Of a stretch of DNA of 64,000 bases, positions 50,164 to 60,819 are shown piece after piece. This stretch comes from Gaiellasilicea sp963789355 (GTDB lineage: Bacteria > Actinomycetota > Thermoleophilia > Gaiellales > Gaiellaceae). The notes under the pieces are model-generated. The model saw nothing but the letters and a program-made list of their open reading frames with translations, had not been told where the DNA came from and did not search any database. Both the position numbers and the translations under genes were made by a program. Numbering within the stretch: the stretch's first letter is position 1; every line of letters begins with the position of its first letter. Location of the stretch: assembly GCA_963789355.1 (NCBI GenBank), contig CAWBKK010000002.1, forward strand, positions 620,001-684,000. The letters are read 5' to 3'.

Positions 50164-52763
50164 GTGATCGACCAGCAGAGCGATCGTGCCCGGCGAGCTG
50201 AGTTGCGCTCCCACTCGACCGAGGTCGCCGACCTCGCGACGGAGCTTGGCACGGACGTCGAGAGCGGGCTAGCGGAGCAGATCGCGCGGCGCCGGCTTGC
50301 CGAGATCGGTGCCGAACCGGCTGCCGACGCCGGAGCCGGCCGCCGTATGCTCGCGATCGCGGCGCGGCAGCTCGCTGATCCGCTCGTCGCCTTGCTGCTC
50401 GCCGCGACCGCGTGTCGGCTGCGATCGGCGAGCGGCTCGAGGCGTCGTCATCGCCGCGATCGTCGTGCCTCAACGCCGTGCTCGGCTTCGTCCAGGAGGC
50501 CGGGGCCGAGCGCGCCGTCCTCGCGCTCCGCGAGCTGCGCTCGAGCCGGACGGCGCGTCATCCGCGACGGCCGCGAGCCGAGATCTCCGGCCGACGAGCT
50601 CGTCCCGGGCGACCTGTCGTCCTGCGCGAGGGCGACCGGTGCCGGCCGACGCCGCGTGTCGCCGCCGCGGAGCGGCTCGAGCTGGACGAGTCGGCGCTGA
50701 CCGGCGAGTCCGTTCCCGTCGCGAAGACGGCGGCGCCGGTGCGCGCCCGGGACGCCGCTCGCGGAGCGCTCGTCGATGGTCTTCGCCGGAACGGGCGTGA
50801 CGCGCGGGCGCGGCGCGGCGCTCGTCATCGCGACCGGCACGCGAGACCGAGATCGGCGGATCGCGACGCTCACCGCCGCCGCGAAGCCGCCGCCGACGCC
50901 GCTCCAGCGGCGGCTCGGGCGGCTGTCGCGCGCGATGGTCGCGCTCGGCGTCGCCGTCACGGTCGCTGCTCACGCTCGGGATGCTCGCGCGCGGCGCCTC
51001 GCTGCGACGAGGCGTTCCTCGTCGGCGTCTCGGTCGCGGTCGCCGCCGTGCCCGAAGGGCTCGCGGCGACGGTGACGATCGCGCTCGCGCAGGGCGCGCG
51101 CGCGATGGCCGGCCGCGGCGCGATCGTCCGCCGCCTCGCCGCGGTCGAGACGCTCGGCGCGCGCGACCGTGATCGCGACGGACAAGACGGGCACGCTCAC
51201 CGGAACCAGCTCCGGGTCGCGGCGGTCGAGCCCGCGCGCCGGGCCGCACGGAGCGACGACGTCGCTCGCGGCCGGCGCGCTCGCGTCGACGGCCGACCTC
51301 GTCGAGGACGAGCCGGAGTCCGCGCGTCGTCGGCGATCCGGTCGACGGCGCGTTCCTGCTCGCGCGCGGCCGCAGGCGGTCGCCGATCCGCGCGCTGCGG
51401 CCGGCCGCACGCTCGTGCTCGAGCTGCCCTTCGACCCGCGGCGGAAGCGGCTGACGGTCGTCTACGACGACGGCGGACGGGGTGCGCGTGCTCGTGAAGG
51501 GCGCGCCCGAGACGCTGCTCGAGCGCTCGCGGCTCGACGAGCGAGCGAGCGCCGCCGAGCTGCTCGCGCGAGGCAGCGGGCTGGGCGGCGGAGGGGCTCC
51601 GCGTGCTCGCCGTCGGCGAGCGGCGGCTCGCCGGCCCGCTCGCCGACGACGACGAGCTCGACGCCGAGCTCGAGCTGCGTCGGGCTCGTCGCCCTCCGCG
51701 ACCCGCTGCGGCCGACCGCGGCCGACGCGGTCAGGCGCGCCCGCGAGGCCGGGCTCGCGGTCGCGATGCTGACCGGCGACCATCCGGTCACGGCGGCGGC
51801 GATCGGGCGCGCGCTCGGGCTCGACGACGCGGTCGCCGCTGACGGGCGCCGAGCTCGCGGAGCTCGAGCGACGGCGGCGCTCGGCAGTGCGACCTCGACG
51901 CGCCCGTCTTCGCGCGCGTGACGCCCGCCGACAAGCTGCGGCTCGTCGAGGCGCTACCAGGCGCGCGGCGACGTCGTCGCGGTGACCGGCGACGGCGTCA
52001 ACGACACGCCGCGCTGCGGCGCGCGGACGTCGGCGTCGCGATGGGGCGGCAGCGGGACGGAGGCCGCGCGCGAGGCGGCCGACGATCGTGCTCACCGACG
52101 ACGACTTCGCGACGATCGTCGCCGCGATCCGCGAGGGCCGCCGGATCGCCGACAACCTCCGCAACGTTCGTCGCCTTCCTGCTCTCGGCCAACCTCGGCG
52201 AGGTCGTGCTCTTCGCGATCGCCGTGCTCGCGGGCATCGGCGCGCCGATGACGGTCGTGCAGGTGCTCACCGTCAACCTGCTCACCGACGGCCTGCCCGC
52301 GGTCGCGCTCGCCCGCGACCCGGCCTCGCCGACGACGATGCCGACGGCGCCGCGCGGCCACGGCACGCGCTCTTCACGCGCCGGCTGCAGCTCGCGCTCG
52401 GCGCTCTCGGGCGTCGCCGTCGGCCTCGCCGCGACCGGCCGCGTACCTCGTCGGCCGCGAGACTCGACGCCGGACGCGGCGCAGACGATGGCCTTCGCGA
52501 CGGTCGCGCTCGCCGAGCTCGTGCTCGTCTTCTCGATCCGGCTCGGCACGGTACGCCGGCGTTGGCAAGCGCCGCCGTAACCCCTTCCTGCTCGCGAGCG
52601 TCGTTCTCTCGGTCGCGCTCTGGTGCTACTCGCGATCTACGTCGCGCCGCTGCGCGACGCGTTCGGCACAGAACCGCTGGGAGCGGGATCGGCTTCGTCG
52701 TCGTCGGCGGCGCACTCGAGCAGTTCGCCCTGCGGAAACGCCTCCACGGCGGCTGCGACCTAG
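50164..52763 (+). CDS. P-type cation-transporting ATPase (Ca2+/Mg2+ or SERCA/PMA-like), heavily frameshifted
   Basis: The full motif order of a P2/P3 ATPase is present across at least a dozen one-base shifts. These are: an N-terminal cation_ATPase_N region, ALTGESVPV (near 50,700), VAAVPEGLAATVTIALAQGA (near 51,040), the phosphorylation motif DKTGTLT (51,181-51,201), the hinge TGDGVND (near 51,985), and the last helices with NLLTDGLPAVALA. The shifts are mostly losses of one G in GG or GGG, or one extra C. PEGL and the C-terminal layout suit Ca2+- or monovalent-cation pumps. GTG at 50164 follows GGAGGAAT. The gene ends at TAG just before the MgtE-like start. Confidence 0.85.
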
Positions 52764-53717
52764 ATGCACACGCGGCTGCAGGCAAGCGAGCGGGCCTCGG
52801 CTCAGCTAGTTGTCCATCCCGGCCTCGGCGAATGCCGAGGCTGCGCGCCCAGCTCAAGAGCGCGCCCGCGGTCAGGCCCCGACCTCCCCCGTGTGCCTCG
52901 GCGACCGCCTCGTCGGGATTGTTCCGATCGAGTCGCTGCTGGCGGCGGAGGACGACGCACTCATCGCGTCCCTGACGCACGCGCCCGCCGGTCGCGTCGC
53001 GGCGGACGACGATCCAGGAGCGGATCGCACTCGCGGGCGGCGCGCAGCGGCGCGCGCAGCGTCGCGATCGTCGACGAGGCCGGCGCTTCCTGCGCATGGT
53101 CCGGCCCGATCAGCTCTCATCGCAGTCCTCTCCGAGGAGCACGAGGAGGACCTGGCGCGAATCGGCGGATTCCTCGCCGTCGGGCGCCGCGCGCAGGCGG
53201 CCGAGGAGCGCGGTGCCGCGGCGGCTCTGGCACCGGCTGCCGTGGCTCGCGATCGGGCTCGTCGGGGCGATGGCGTCGGCCGGGATCGTCGCCTCGTTCG
53301 AGGACGAGCTCGAGCGCAGGTGCTGCTCGCGTTCTTCGTGCCCGCGGTCGTCTACATGGCCGACGCGGTCGGGACGCAGACGGAGACGGTCGTGATCAGG
53401 GGCATGGCGCTGGGCGTTCTCGCTGCGGTCGATCGCGCGCCGCGAGCTGGCCACGGGAGCGATCATCGGCGTGCCTGCTCGCTGCCGCCTTCTTCGTCTT
53501 CGCGCTGGTCGTCTGGGGGACGAGGCGCGTCGCCGCGGTCGTCGTCGCTCGCGCTCTCTGGTCAGCGCTCGGTCGCGACGTTGATCGCGATGTCGCTTCC
53601 GTACGCGCTAGCACGCTCGGGCGCGACCCGGCCTTCGGCTCCGGGCCGCTCGCGACGGTGATCCAGGATCTGCTCTCGATCGCCGCCTACTTCGCAATCG
53701 CGGCGGCGCTGCTCTAA
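52764..53717 (+). CDS. MgtE-type divalent cation transporter with CBS region, frameshifted
   Basis: The middle part reads CLGDRLVGIVPIESLLAAEDDALI, a CBS domain, then EEHEEDLARIGGFLAV leading to the membrane part. The channel region is unmistakable after frame repair: FFVPAVVYMADAVGTQTETVVIRG, GVLAAAFFVFALVVWG and GRDPAFGSGPLATVIQDL with the last helix to TAA 53715-53717. It admits Mg2+ (or Co2+) and is gated by cytoplasmic Mg2+. The stop overlaps the ATG of the next gene (TAATG) and its start abuts the ATPase stop, so the three form one operon. Confidence 0.85.
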   Translation: MHTRLQASERASAQLVVHPGLGECRGCAPSSRARPRSGPDLPRVPRRPPRRDCSDRVAAGGGGRRTHRVPDARARRSRRGGRRSRSGSHSRAARSGARSVAIVDEAGASCAWSGPISSHRSPLRGARGGPGANRRIPRRRAPRAGGRGARCRGGSGTGCRGSRSGSSGRWRRPGSSPRSRTSSSAGAARVLRARGRLHGRRGRDADGDGRDQGHGAGRSRCGRSRAASWPRERSSACLLAAAFFVFALVVWGTRRVAAVVVARALWSALGRDVDRDVASVRASTLGRDPAFGSGPLATVIQDLLSIAAYFAIAAALL

Positions 53718-56393
53718 TGGAGACGATGGCCACAGCCGCCGGCGATTCGGTCGACGTGATCCTCCGCGACGGCGGAACGCTCCGCCTGCGGCCGCCGACC
53801 CGAGTCGGACGCGAGGCGCTGCTCGACTTCTACCGGGCGCTCTCGAGCCAGAGCCTGCACCGCCGCTTCCACGGCCTGCCGAACCTGCGGCCGCAGCTCG
53901 TCGAGTCGCTGCTCGAGCCGGACTGGGCCGAGCGCGGCGCACTGCTCGGCGCGCTCGCAGACGAGGGCGGCGAGCGGATCGTCGCGATCGGCAACTACGT
54001 GCGCCTGCGCGATCCGGCGCTGGCCGAGTCCGCCTTCGCCGTCGCCGACACGGAGCAGGGGAGAGGGATCGGGACGCGACTGCTCGAGCGGCTCGCCGCT
54101 CGCGCGGCGAGCGTCGGGATCGAGCGCTTCGTCGCCGAGGTGCTCTGCCGAGAACAGGTCGATGCTCGGCGTCTTCGAGCGGGCCGGCTTCGAGCTGACG
54201 CGCGAGCTCGCCGGCGGCGTCGTCGAGGTGCAGTTCCCGATCGCGCGCGACCGAGCGGTTCGAGCTCAGCGTCGAGGAGCGCGACCACACCGCCGTCGTC
54301 GCGTCGCTGCGCTCGTTCTTCGAGCCGACGAGCGTCGCCGTCGTCGGGGCATCGCCGCGGCGCGGGACGATCGGCGGCGAGCTCTTCCGCAACGTGCTCG
54401 AGGGGGACTTCGCGGGCGCCGCGTACCCGGTCAACCCGAAGGGCGCGCCGGTCGCCGGCGTCCGCGGCTACGCCTCGGTGGCGGAGATCCCGGATCCCGT
54501 CGACCTGGCGGTGATCGCGGTGCCGGGCGAGCACGTGCTCGCCGCGGCCGAGGACGCGCTCCGCAGCGGCGTGCGCGCGCTCGTCGTCATCTCGGCCGGC
54601 TTCGCCGAGGTCGGCAGCGAAGGAGCCGAGCGGCAGGAGCAGCTGCTCGCGCTCGTCCGCGCCCACGGCGCGCGCCTGATCGGGCCGAACTGTCTCGGCA
54701 TCGCCGTCGCCGGGCCGCGCCTGAACGCCACCTTCGCCGCACGCTCCGCGCCGAGCGGCAACATCGGCTTCTCGTCCCAGTCGGGCGCGCTCGGGCTTGC
54801 GCTGCTCGAGGCGGCCGACGCTCGCGGGCTCGGGCTGTCCGCGTTCGTCTCGATCGGGAACAAGGCCGACGTCTCCTCGAACGACCTGCTCGAGTGGTGG
54901 GAGGACGACGAGGCGACCGAAGTCGTGCTCCTCTACGTCGAGTCGTTCGGGAACCCGCGCCGCTTCGGCCGGCTCGCCCGGCGCGTCGCGCGGCGCAAGC
55001 CGATCCTCGCGCTGAAGAGCGGCACCTCGGCGACCGGCCAGCGCGCCGCCAGCTCGCACACGGCGGCGCTCGCGGGCTCCGAGGCCGGCGTCGACGCGCT
55101 CTTCCACCAGGCGGGCGTCATTCGCGCCGACGTCGCTGGAGGAGCTGATCGACGTCGCGACGCTGCTCTCGTCCCAGCCGGAGCCGAAGGGACGGCGCGT
55201 CGCCGTGCTCACGAACGCCGGCGGGCTCGGCATCCTCGCCGCGGACGCCTGCGACGCCGCCGGCCTCGAGCTGCCCGCCCTCGGCGAGGAGACGGTGGCC
55301 CGCTTGCGCGAGCTGCTTCCCGCCGAGGCGAGCGTCGCGAATCCGGTCGACATGCTCGGGTCGGCGACCGCGGCGAGCTACGAGCAGGCGCTCCCGATCG
55401 TGCTGGCCGACCCGCAGGTCGACGCCGTGCTCGTGCTCTTCGTTCCCGCCGTCAGCGCGACGGCCGACGAGGTCGCGGTCGCCGTCGACGCGGCGGCGCG
55501 CGCGGCGGCGTCGGAGAAGCCGGTGCTCGCCGTCGTCATGAGCTCGGCCGGCGTCCCGGAGGCGCTGCGCGCCGGCTCGGCCGCTGGCCGCGTTCGCCTA
55601 CCCGGAGTCGGCGGCGCGCGCGCTCGGCCGCGTCGCGGAGCGCGCCGAGTGGCTGCGGCGACCGCTCGGCTCCGTTCCCTCGCTCGACGGCGATCGACCG
55701 CGGCTGCCGCTGCGCAGGTCGTCGAGCGCGCGCTCGAGCGCTCCGAGGACTCGTGGCTCGATCCCGCCGAGACGCGCGAGCTGCTCGCCGCCTACGGCCT
55801 GCCGCTCGTGCCCGAGCGGGTCGCCGAGGACGCCGACGCGGCGGTCGCGGCAGCCGCCGAGCTCGGCTTCCCGGCCGTCGTCAAGTCGGCCGCCGCCGGC
55901 GCGCACAAGACCGAGACCGGCGGCGTCGCGCTCGACCTCGAGGACGAGGCGGCGGTTCGGGCGGCCGCCGAGCGGATCGGCTTCCCGGTCGTCGTGCAGC
56001 CGATGCTCCGCGGCGGCACCGAGCTGCTGGCCGGGCTCGTCCAGGATCCGGTCTTCGGCCCGCTCGTCGCGTTCGGGCCCGGCGGCGTCTTCGCCGAGCT
56101 GATCGGCGACGCCAGCCTTCCGGATCGCGCCGCTGACCGACATCGACGCCGAGGAGCTCGTCACGGCCGGCAAGGCGGGACGGCTCGTCCGCGGCTTCCG
56201 CGGCGCCGAGCCGGCCGACGCCGCGGCGCTCGTCGACCTCGTCCACCGGCTCGCCGCGCTCGGCGACGACCTGCCCGCGGTCGCCGAGCTCGACCTGAAC
56301 CCGGTGCTCGGCTTCCCGGATCGCGCCGTCGCGGTCGACGCCCGCGTCCGCATCCGCCGCCCGCAGGAGCAGCGGCGCGAGAAGAGCTGGTAG
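53717..56393 (+). CDS. GNAT acetyltransferase fused to ADP-forming acyl-CoA synthetase, frameshifted
   Basis: About 890 residues once shifts near 54,160, 54,240, 55,140, 55,590, 55,650 and 56,120 are bridged. Residues about 10-170 are a GNAT domain (ALAESAFAVADTEQGRGIGTRLLERL). Next come a CoA-binding domain (SVAVVGASPRRGTIGGELF), a succinyl-CoA-ligase-like domain with the phosphohistidine segment (SSHTAALAGSEAGVDALFHQ) and an ATP-grasp domain (LPLVPERVAEDADAAVAAAAELGFPAVVKSA). Proteins of this type are protein-lysine acetyltransferases (Pat/PatA-like) or acetate-CoA ligases. The role would be acetyl-CoA/ATP balance and silencing of enzymes by acetylation. It is the third gene of the cation-pump operon. 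Confidence 0.9.
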
Positions 56394-56396
56394 CGC

Positions 56397-56411
56397 GTAG
56401 TTCTCCGCAAG
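56397..56411 (+). promoter_or_regulatory. CCGCA-type box between the acyl-CoA synthetase and tandem stress-protein genes
   Basis: GTAGTTCTCCGCAAG, 4 nt after the synthetase stop and about 60-70 nt before the stress-protein frame. It resembles GTAGTTTCCCGCAG at 57815-57828. Confidence 0.3.
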
Positions 56412-56469
56412 CGCAATCGGGCGCAACGCCGATGTCCGTCGCCCGTCCGTCGCGATCCTGAGGAGCAGA

Positions 56470-57274
56470 CGAAGACCGCGCATCCCCGCATCGGCACGAC
56501 GCTGTTCGACCGCGTCGTCTGCGGTGTCGACGGCTCCGACGCGGAGTTACGGCGGCGCGAGTCGCCGGCCTCGTCACTGCGCCCGACGGCTCGCTGACGC
56601 TCGTCTCCGCGAACGACCCCTCGATCGCCGTCCACGCCGGCTGGAACATGGCGCAGGTGCTGGAGCAGCTCGCGGCCGAGGCGACAGGCGCGCTCGAGCG
56701 GGGTGGCACCGAAGCCGAGTCTCTGCATGCGCTGGAGGCGAAGCTGCTGGAGGGCGACCCGCTGCACGTGTCTGTTGGCCGAGCTCGCGAGGCAGGACGC
56801 GACGGCGGTGGTCGTCGGAAGCCACGGCAGCTCGCGCGCGACCGGCATCGCTCTCGGCGCGTGTCGACGTCTCTCCTGCACGAGGCGCCGTGCTCCGTCC
56901 TGATCGCACGCGGCGCGGTCGGCGTCGGACGGTGGCCGCGACGGATCGTGGTCGGGGTCGACGGCTCCGACGACTCGGCCAGGGCGAGTCGAAGGCGGCA
57001 ACGGCGCTCGGCGAGAGGTTCGACGCGCGATGCGAGCCGATCGTCGCGACCCAGGACGCCCACGTCGATCTCGACGCCGCCAGGCGGATCGCACCGGAGT
57101 GCGAGGAGCACGACGGACGAGGCTCTCGACGTTCTCGACGTCGCGTCCGAGACCGCCGATCTCGATCGTCGTCGGCAGCCGCGGTCTCCGTGGCCTCCGC
57201 GCTCTCGGCAGCCTGAGCGAGCGGATCGCGCACGAGGCGCGCTGCTCGGTCCTCGTCGTCAGATCTCCGAGATG
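56470..57274 (+). CDS. Tandem-domain universal stress protein, frameshifted
   Basis: Two UspA domains in a row. Domain 1 shows FDRVVCGVDGSD, then VAGLVTAPDGSLTLVSANDPS and TAVVVGSHGSSRATGIALGA. Domain 2 shows RRIVVGVDGSDDSARA, then LIVVGSRGLRGLRALGSLSERI and CSVLVVR. Both carry the GxxGxxxxxxxxGS-type nucleotide loop. The start is damaged: GAGGAG lies near 56,461 but no start codon follows in frame, so an error near 56,473 (..GACGAAGACC..) is likely. The frame of domain 2 continues into the VIT transporter without a stop. Confidence 0.85.
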
Positions 57275-57802
57275 GCGATCGCGCGGCCGATGGCTCGGGG
57301 CCCGCATAGGCCGGCTCGCGGGCCATTACCTCCCGGATCTCGTCTACGGCGCGAACGACGGGATCATCACGACCTTCGCCGTCGTCTCAGGCGTCGTCGG
57401 GGCGTCGCTCTCGGAGCGGGTGATCGTGATCCTCGGCCTCGCGAACCTCGTCGCCGACGGCTTCTCGATGGGTGCGAGCAACTACCTCGCGCGGCGCTCG
57501 CATCTCGAGGAGGATCTGGCCGACGCGCAGCGACGCGCTGCGCCACGGTCTGGCGACGATCGTCGGGTTCGTCGTGGCGGGCGTGATCCCGCTGCTCGCA
57601 TACCTCGTGCCCCTCGAGCGCTGCCGCACAGTTTCCGAGCGCGACCGTTCTCGCCGGCGTTGCGCTGTTCGCGGTCGGCGCCGCCCGGACGTTCGTGACC
57701 AGGCGCGGCTTCTTCCGCAGCGGCCTCGAGATGCTGCTCGTCGGCTCGCTCGCGGCCGCGGTCGCCTTCGGGATCGGCGCCCTGGCGGCCTCCTTCGCCT
57801 GA
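57272..57802 (+). CDS. VIT1/CCC1-family Fe2+/Mn2+ transporter, frameshifted
   Basis: About 175-180 residues with five hydrophobic helices. LPDLVYGANDGIITTFAVVSGVVGA is the family's metal-binding first helix, ANLVADGFSMGASNYLARRS the second conserved block, and the end reads SGLEMLLVGSLAAAVAFGIGALAASFA. It moves Fe2+ or Mn2+ out of the cytoplasm or into storage. Shifts lie near 57,300, 57,540 and 57,630. The frame is joined to the preceding universal stress domain, so either a stop was lost to an error or the two are fused. Confidence 0.85.
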
Positions 57803-57805
57803 TCG

Positions 57806-57840
57806 CGCCGAGCCGTAGTTTCCCGCAGTCCGGCTCGGCG
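57806..57840 (+). terminator. Inverted repeat after the VIT gene enclosing a GTAGTTTCCCGCAG box
   Basis: CGCCGAGCCG (57806-57815) pairs with CGGCTCGGCG (57831-57840) around a 15-nt loop, starting 3 nt after the stop codon. The loop contains a CCGCAG box like those upstream of other genes here; it lies about 80 nt before the CBS-BON gene. Confidence 0.45.
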
Positions 57841-57909
57841 AGCGCGCGGATGCCGGAACACAGCCGGATCGCGACGATCGGGAGCGACACCGACGCGAAG
57901 GAGGCGACG

Positions 57910-58614
57910 ATGAGAGTCGGCGAGCTGATGACGGAGAACGTGCTCACGATCGGCCCGAAGCTCCGATCAAGGACGTCGCGCGGATCATGGTCGACAACGG
58001 GATCTCCGGCCTGCCGGTCTGCGACATCGAGCGGCGACGTGCTGGCGTGATCTCCGAGGGCGACATCCTCTACAAGGAGCACGACCCGACCGAGGGTCAC
58101 CTCGGCGGGCCGCTCGGCTGGATCATCGACGGAAGCCCCGAACTACACCGGCGCGCATCAAGGCGAAGGCGCTCACGGCCGGACGGCGATGACTTCGCCG
58201 GCGATCACGATCGCTCCGTACGAGTCGGTCGTCGCAGGCCGCCCGGATCATGTGCGAGCGCCGGGTCAACAGGCTGCCCGGTGGTCCAGGACGACAAGCT
58301 GCGTCGGCATCGTCACCCGGGCGGATCTCGTCCGCGCCTTCACCCGCACCGACGCGGAGGTCGAGCACGAGCTGAGGGAGGACGTGCTCGCGCGCGACGA
58401 TGTGGATCGACGCGGGTACAGTGGTCGTTGTCGCGTGAGGAACGGCGTCGTCAACGCTGCGCTGGTCGAGCTGGAGACGAGGAGCGACGTCGAGCTGCTG
58501 AACAGGCTGGCCGCACGCGTTCCGGGCGTGGTCGCGGTCGAGTCGACGGTGCAGTGGCGCGTTCGACGACACGACGCGCAAGGCCAGGCGGCACTGGAGC
58601 AGACCGTTCGATGA
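57910..58614 (+). CDS. CBS-CBS-BON domain protein, frameshifted
   Basis: About 235 residues. AAGGAGG precedes ATG 57910. The first CBS domain reads MRVGELMTENVLTIGP, KDVARIMVDNGISGLPVCD and ISEGDILY; the second reads MTSPAITIAPYESV, ERRVNRLPVV and GIVTRADLVRAF. The C-terminal BON domain (VRNGVVNAALVELETRSDVELLNRLAARVPGVVAVES) suggests membrane or phospholipid association. CBS pairs bind adenine nucleotides and sense energy charge. Similar to hypoxia-response CBS proteins of actinobacteria. The stop overlaps the cupin ATG (ATGA). Confidence 0.85.
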
Positions 58615-58967
58615 CTCTGCCGTCTCACGCCTTCGAGATCGAGGAGGTCGGAGGCGTCTCGAGGCCGGGAACGGCGGGTACGAGGTCGTGCACGCCTCGC
58701 CCGGCCTCGAGGTCGGCGTCTACGTGCTCGTCGCGCCCGAGCCCGACCACCAGCAGCCGCACGCCGACGACGAGCTCTACGTCGTCCTCGGCGGCAGCGG
58801 CGTCCTCACCGTCGAGGGCGAGGCGATCCCGGTCGTCGGAGGGGCAGTCGGTCTTCGTGCCGGCGGGCGCCGAGCACCGGTTCACCGCCTACGAGGGCCT
58901 CAGCGTCCTCGTGATCTTCGCGCGGGGCACGGGCGGGACGCCCGCGGTACGCGCGACAGCGCCCTGA
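58611..58967 (+). CDS. Cupin-domain protein, frameshifted
   Basis: About 118 residues. The metal-binding cupin motif is seen as PDHQQPHADDELYVVLGGSG, then VFVPAGAEHRFTAYEG. It starts MTLPSHAFEIEEV. Shifts lie near 58,660 and 58,845. Small cupins of this form bind a metal and a small ligand; function unknown. It overlaps the CBS-BON stop by 4 nt. Confidence 0.8.
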   Translation: MTLPSHAFEIEEVGGVSRPGTAGTRSCTPRPASRSASTCSSRPSPTTSSRTPTTSSTSSSAAAASSPSRARRSRSSEGQSVFVPAGAEHRFTAYEGLSVLVIFARGTGGTPAVRATAP

Positions 58968-58975
58968 CCAGCGGT

Positions 58976-58992
58976 CTGCGGGTTATCCGCAG
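58976..58992 (+). promoter_or_regulatory. CTGCGG/CCGCAG palindrome
   Basis: CTGCGG and CCGCAG with spacer GTTAT, 9 nt after the cupin stop and about 60-70 nt before the next gene. It is one of at least five CCGCA-type boxes in intergenic gaps of this block. Confidence 0.35.
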
Positions 58993-59050
58993 CGACGTTC
59001 GTGGCTGCCACTGATTGCGGACGGCAGGGCGGCCCTACGGTGCGAGCACG

Positions 59051-59350
59051 GTGACGACTATGCGGTACGTGGCGCGAGCCGGACGGCCAGATGTTCGTCG
59101 GCCGCCTGGTGCTCGGTCCGCGGGCGCTGCGCCTCGACGGTCGCCGGCGTGGCGCGACGGGCCGTCGGTGGAGCGGCGTTCGGCTACGCGGAGCTCCAGG
59201 GCCTGCGGATCGGCAGCCGGGGCGTCGACCGGCTCGAGGGCCGTCCGTCGCTCGTCGTCGAGCGCGCCGACGGGTCGTATCTCGTCGCGAACGCGGGCCT
59301 GGCGCGCCGATCGTGCAGGAGCTCGTCGAGCGTCTGTCTGGCCTGCGGCT
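59051..59350 (+). CDS. Small PH-like or YcxB-like hypothetical protein, frameshifted
   Basis: Reassembled frames give GQMFVGRLVLGPRALRLDG, then AFGYAELQGLRIGSRGVDRL and SLVVERADGSYLVANAGL, ending IVQELVERLSGL. The alternating strands and final helix look like a small PH-like fold of about 95 residues. I recognise no named family. Shifts near 59,080, 59,150 and 59,305 make the ends approximate. Confidence 0.5.
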
Positions 59351-59354
59351 CTGG

Positions 59355-59667
59355 GCAGCGCGCAAGGCGACGGTGGTCGTGCCGCTGCGGGAGGGCGCGT
59401 TCGAGGCAGGTCCAGGAGCTGCGTCTGCGCACGGGCCTCGCTTCGATCCGGGCGAGACCGCGTTTGCCCCGGCGACGAGCTCGCTGCTGACGCCGGACGA
59501 GGCCGTCTTCATCTTCGAGGCGGAGAACGAGAAGGGCTCGCGGCTGCTGCTCGGCCAGGTCGAGCTCTGGGCTGCGGCGGCCGTCTGGGGCGTAGCTGGT
59601 CGCGGGGCCCCCGCGACTGGCCGACGAGCGCCGATTCCTGGGAACGGCCGCGCGAGCGCGATCGTGA
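59355..59667 (+). CDS. Small conserved hypothetical stress-block protein, frameshifted
   Basis: Frames combine to ATVVVPLREGAFEAVQEL, then GPPFDPGETAF and LLTPDEAVFIFEAENEKGSRLL, ending with a WAAAAVW helix. The layout (ferredoxin-like strands, GPPFDP loop, DEAVFIFE strand) is that of short alpha/beta proteins often seen beside universal stress genes in actinobacteria. The TGA 59665-59667 overlaps the next ATG. Function unknown. Confidence 0.5.
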
Positions 59668-60809
59668 TGGCGCCGCGCGTCGTCATCGCCGGCGGGGGCG
59701 TCGCGGCGCTGGAGGCCGCTCTGGCGCTGCGCGCCCTCGCCGAGGAACAGCGTCGAGATCGAGCTCGTGGGCGCCGGAGCCGCACTTCTGGTACCGGCCG
59801 CTCTCGGTTGCCGAGCCGTTCGAGCTGGGCGGAGCCGGACGCTACGAGCTGGAAGCGCTCGCGGCAGCCGCGGGCGCGACCTTCACGCTCGGCACGCTCG
59901 AGGGCGTCGACGCCGCGGCCACGAGGCGATGACGTCGGTCGGCGACGATCGCGTACGACGTCCTGCTCGTCGCGATCGGCGCCGTCGCCGACGACCGGCG
60001 GTCCCGGGCGCGCTGACGTTCCGCGGCCCGGCCGACACCGAGCAAGATCCGCACCCTGCTCGAGCGAGATCGCGGCGGGCGACGTGCGCCGGGTCGCGTT
60101 CGCGGTGCCCTGGGGCGCGGTCTGGTCGCTGCCGCTCTACGAGCTGGCGCTCGATGACCGCGGCACACCTCGGCCGCGCGTCAGATCCAAGGCGTCGAGC
60201 TGACGCTCGTCACGCCCGAGGAGGAGCCGCTGCAGCTCTTCGGACGTGCCGGCAGCGAGGCCGTCGGCGAGCTCCTCGACGAGCGTGGCATCGCGCTCGT
60301 GACCGGCTCCGACTCCGGCCGAGTTCGCGGACGGCGAGCTGCGGCTCGTCTCCGACGGGCGGATCGAGGCCGACCGCGTCGTCGCGCTGCCGCGGCTGCG
60401 CGGCGCGCGCCTCGACGGGCTGCCGCAGACGCGTCGACGGCTTCATCCCGATCGACGCGTACGGCGCGCGTCCGCGGGCTCGACGACGTCTACGCCGCCG
60501 GCGACATCACCACCTTCCCGGTCAAGCAGGGCGGCATCGCCACCCAGCTCGCCGACGCCGCGGCCGAGGCGATCGCCCAGGCCGCCGGCGTCGACCTCCG
60601 GCCGGAGCCGTTCCGGCCGGTGCTGCGCGGGTTGCTCCTGACCGGCGGCCGGCCGCGCTACCTGCGCCGCGAGCTCACCGGCGGCGCCGGTCAGGCCGAC
60701 GCGGCCAGCCCGGATCGCTCTGTGGTGGCCGCCGGCGAAGATCGTCGGCCGCCATCTCGCGCCGTTCCTCGCCGGCTTCGCCGGCGTCGAGAGCCCGCCG
60801 GAGCCGTAG
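59667..60809 (+). CDS. Type II NADH dehydrogenase / sulfide:quinone reductase-like flavoprotein, frameshifted
   Basis: About 380 residues. The FAD motif RVVIAGGGVAALEAALALRAL is at the start. PHFWYRPLSVAEPFELG matches the FAD-contacting loop of NDH-2/SQR proteins, and the C-terminal FAD site is RGLDDVYAAGDITTFPVKQGGIATQLADAAA. The late VLRGLLLTGGRPRYLRREL segment is a family feature. It would pass electrons from NADH or sulfide to quinone without proton pumping. No clear catalytic cysteine pair is seen, which favours NDH-2-like over SQR. Shifts lie near 59,750, 59,930, 60,050, 60,310, 60,430 and 60,470. Confidence 0.85.
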
Positions 60810-60819
60810 GCGCCGCCGG

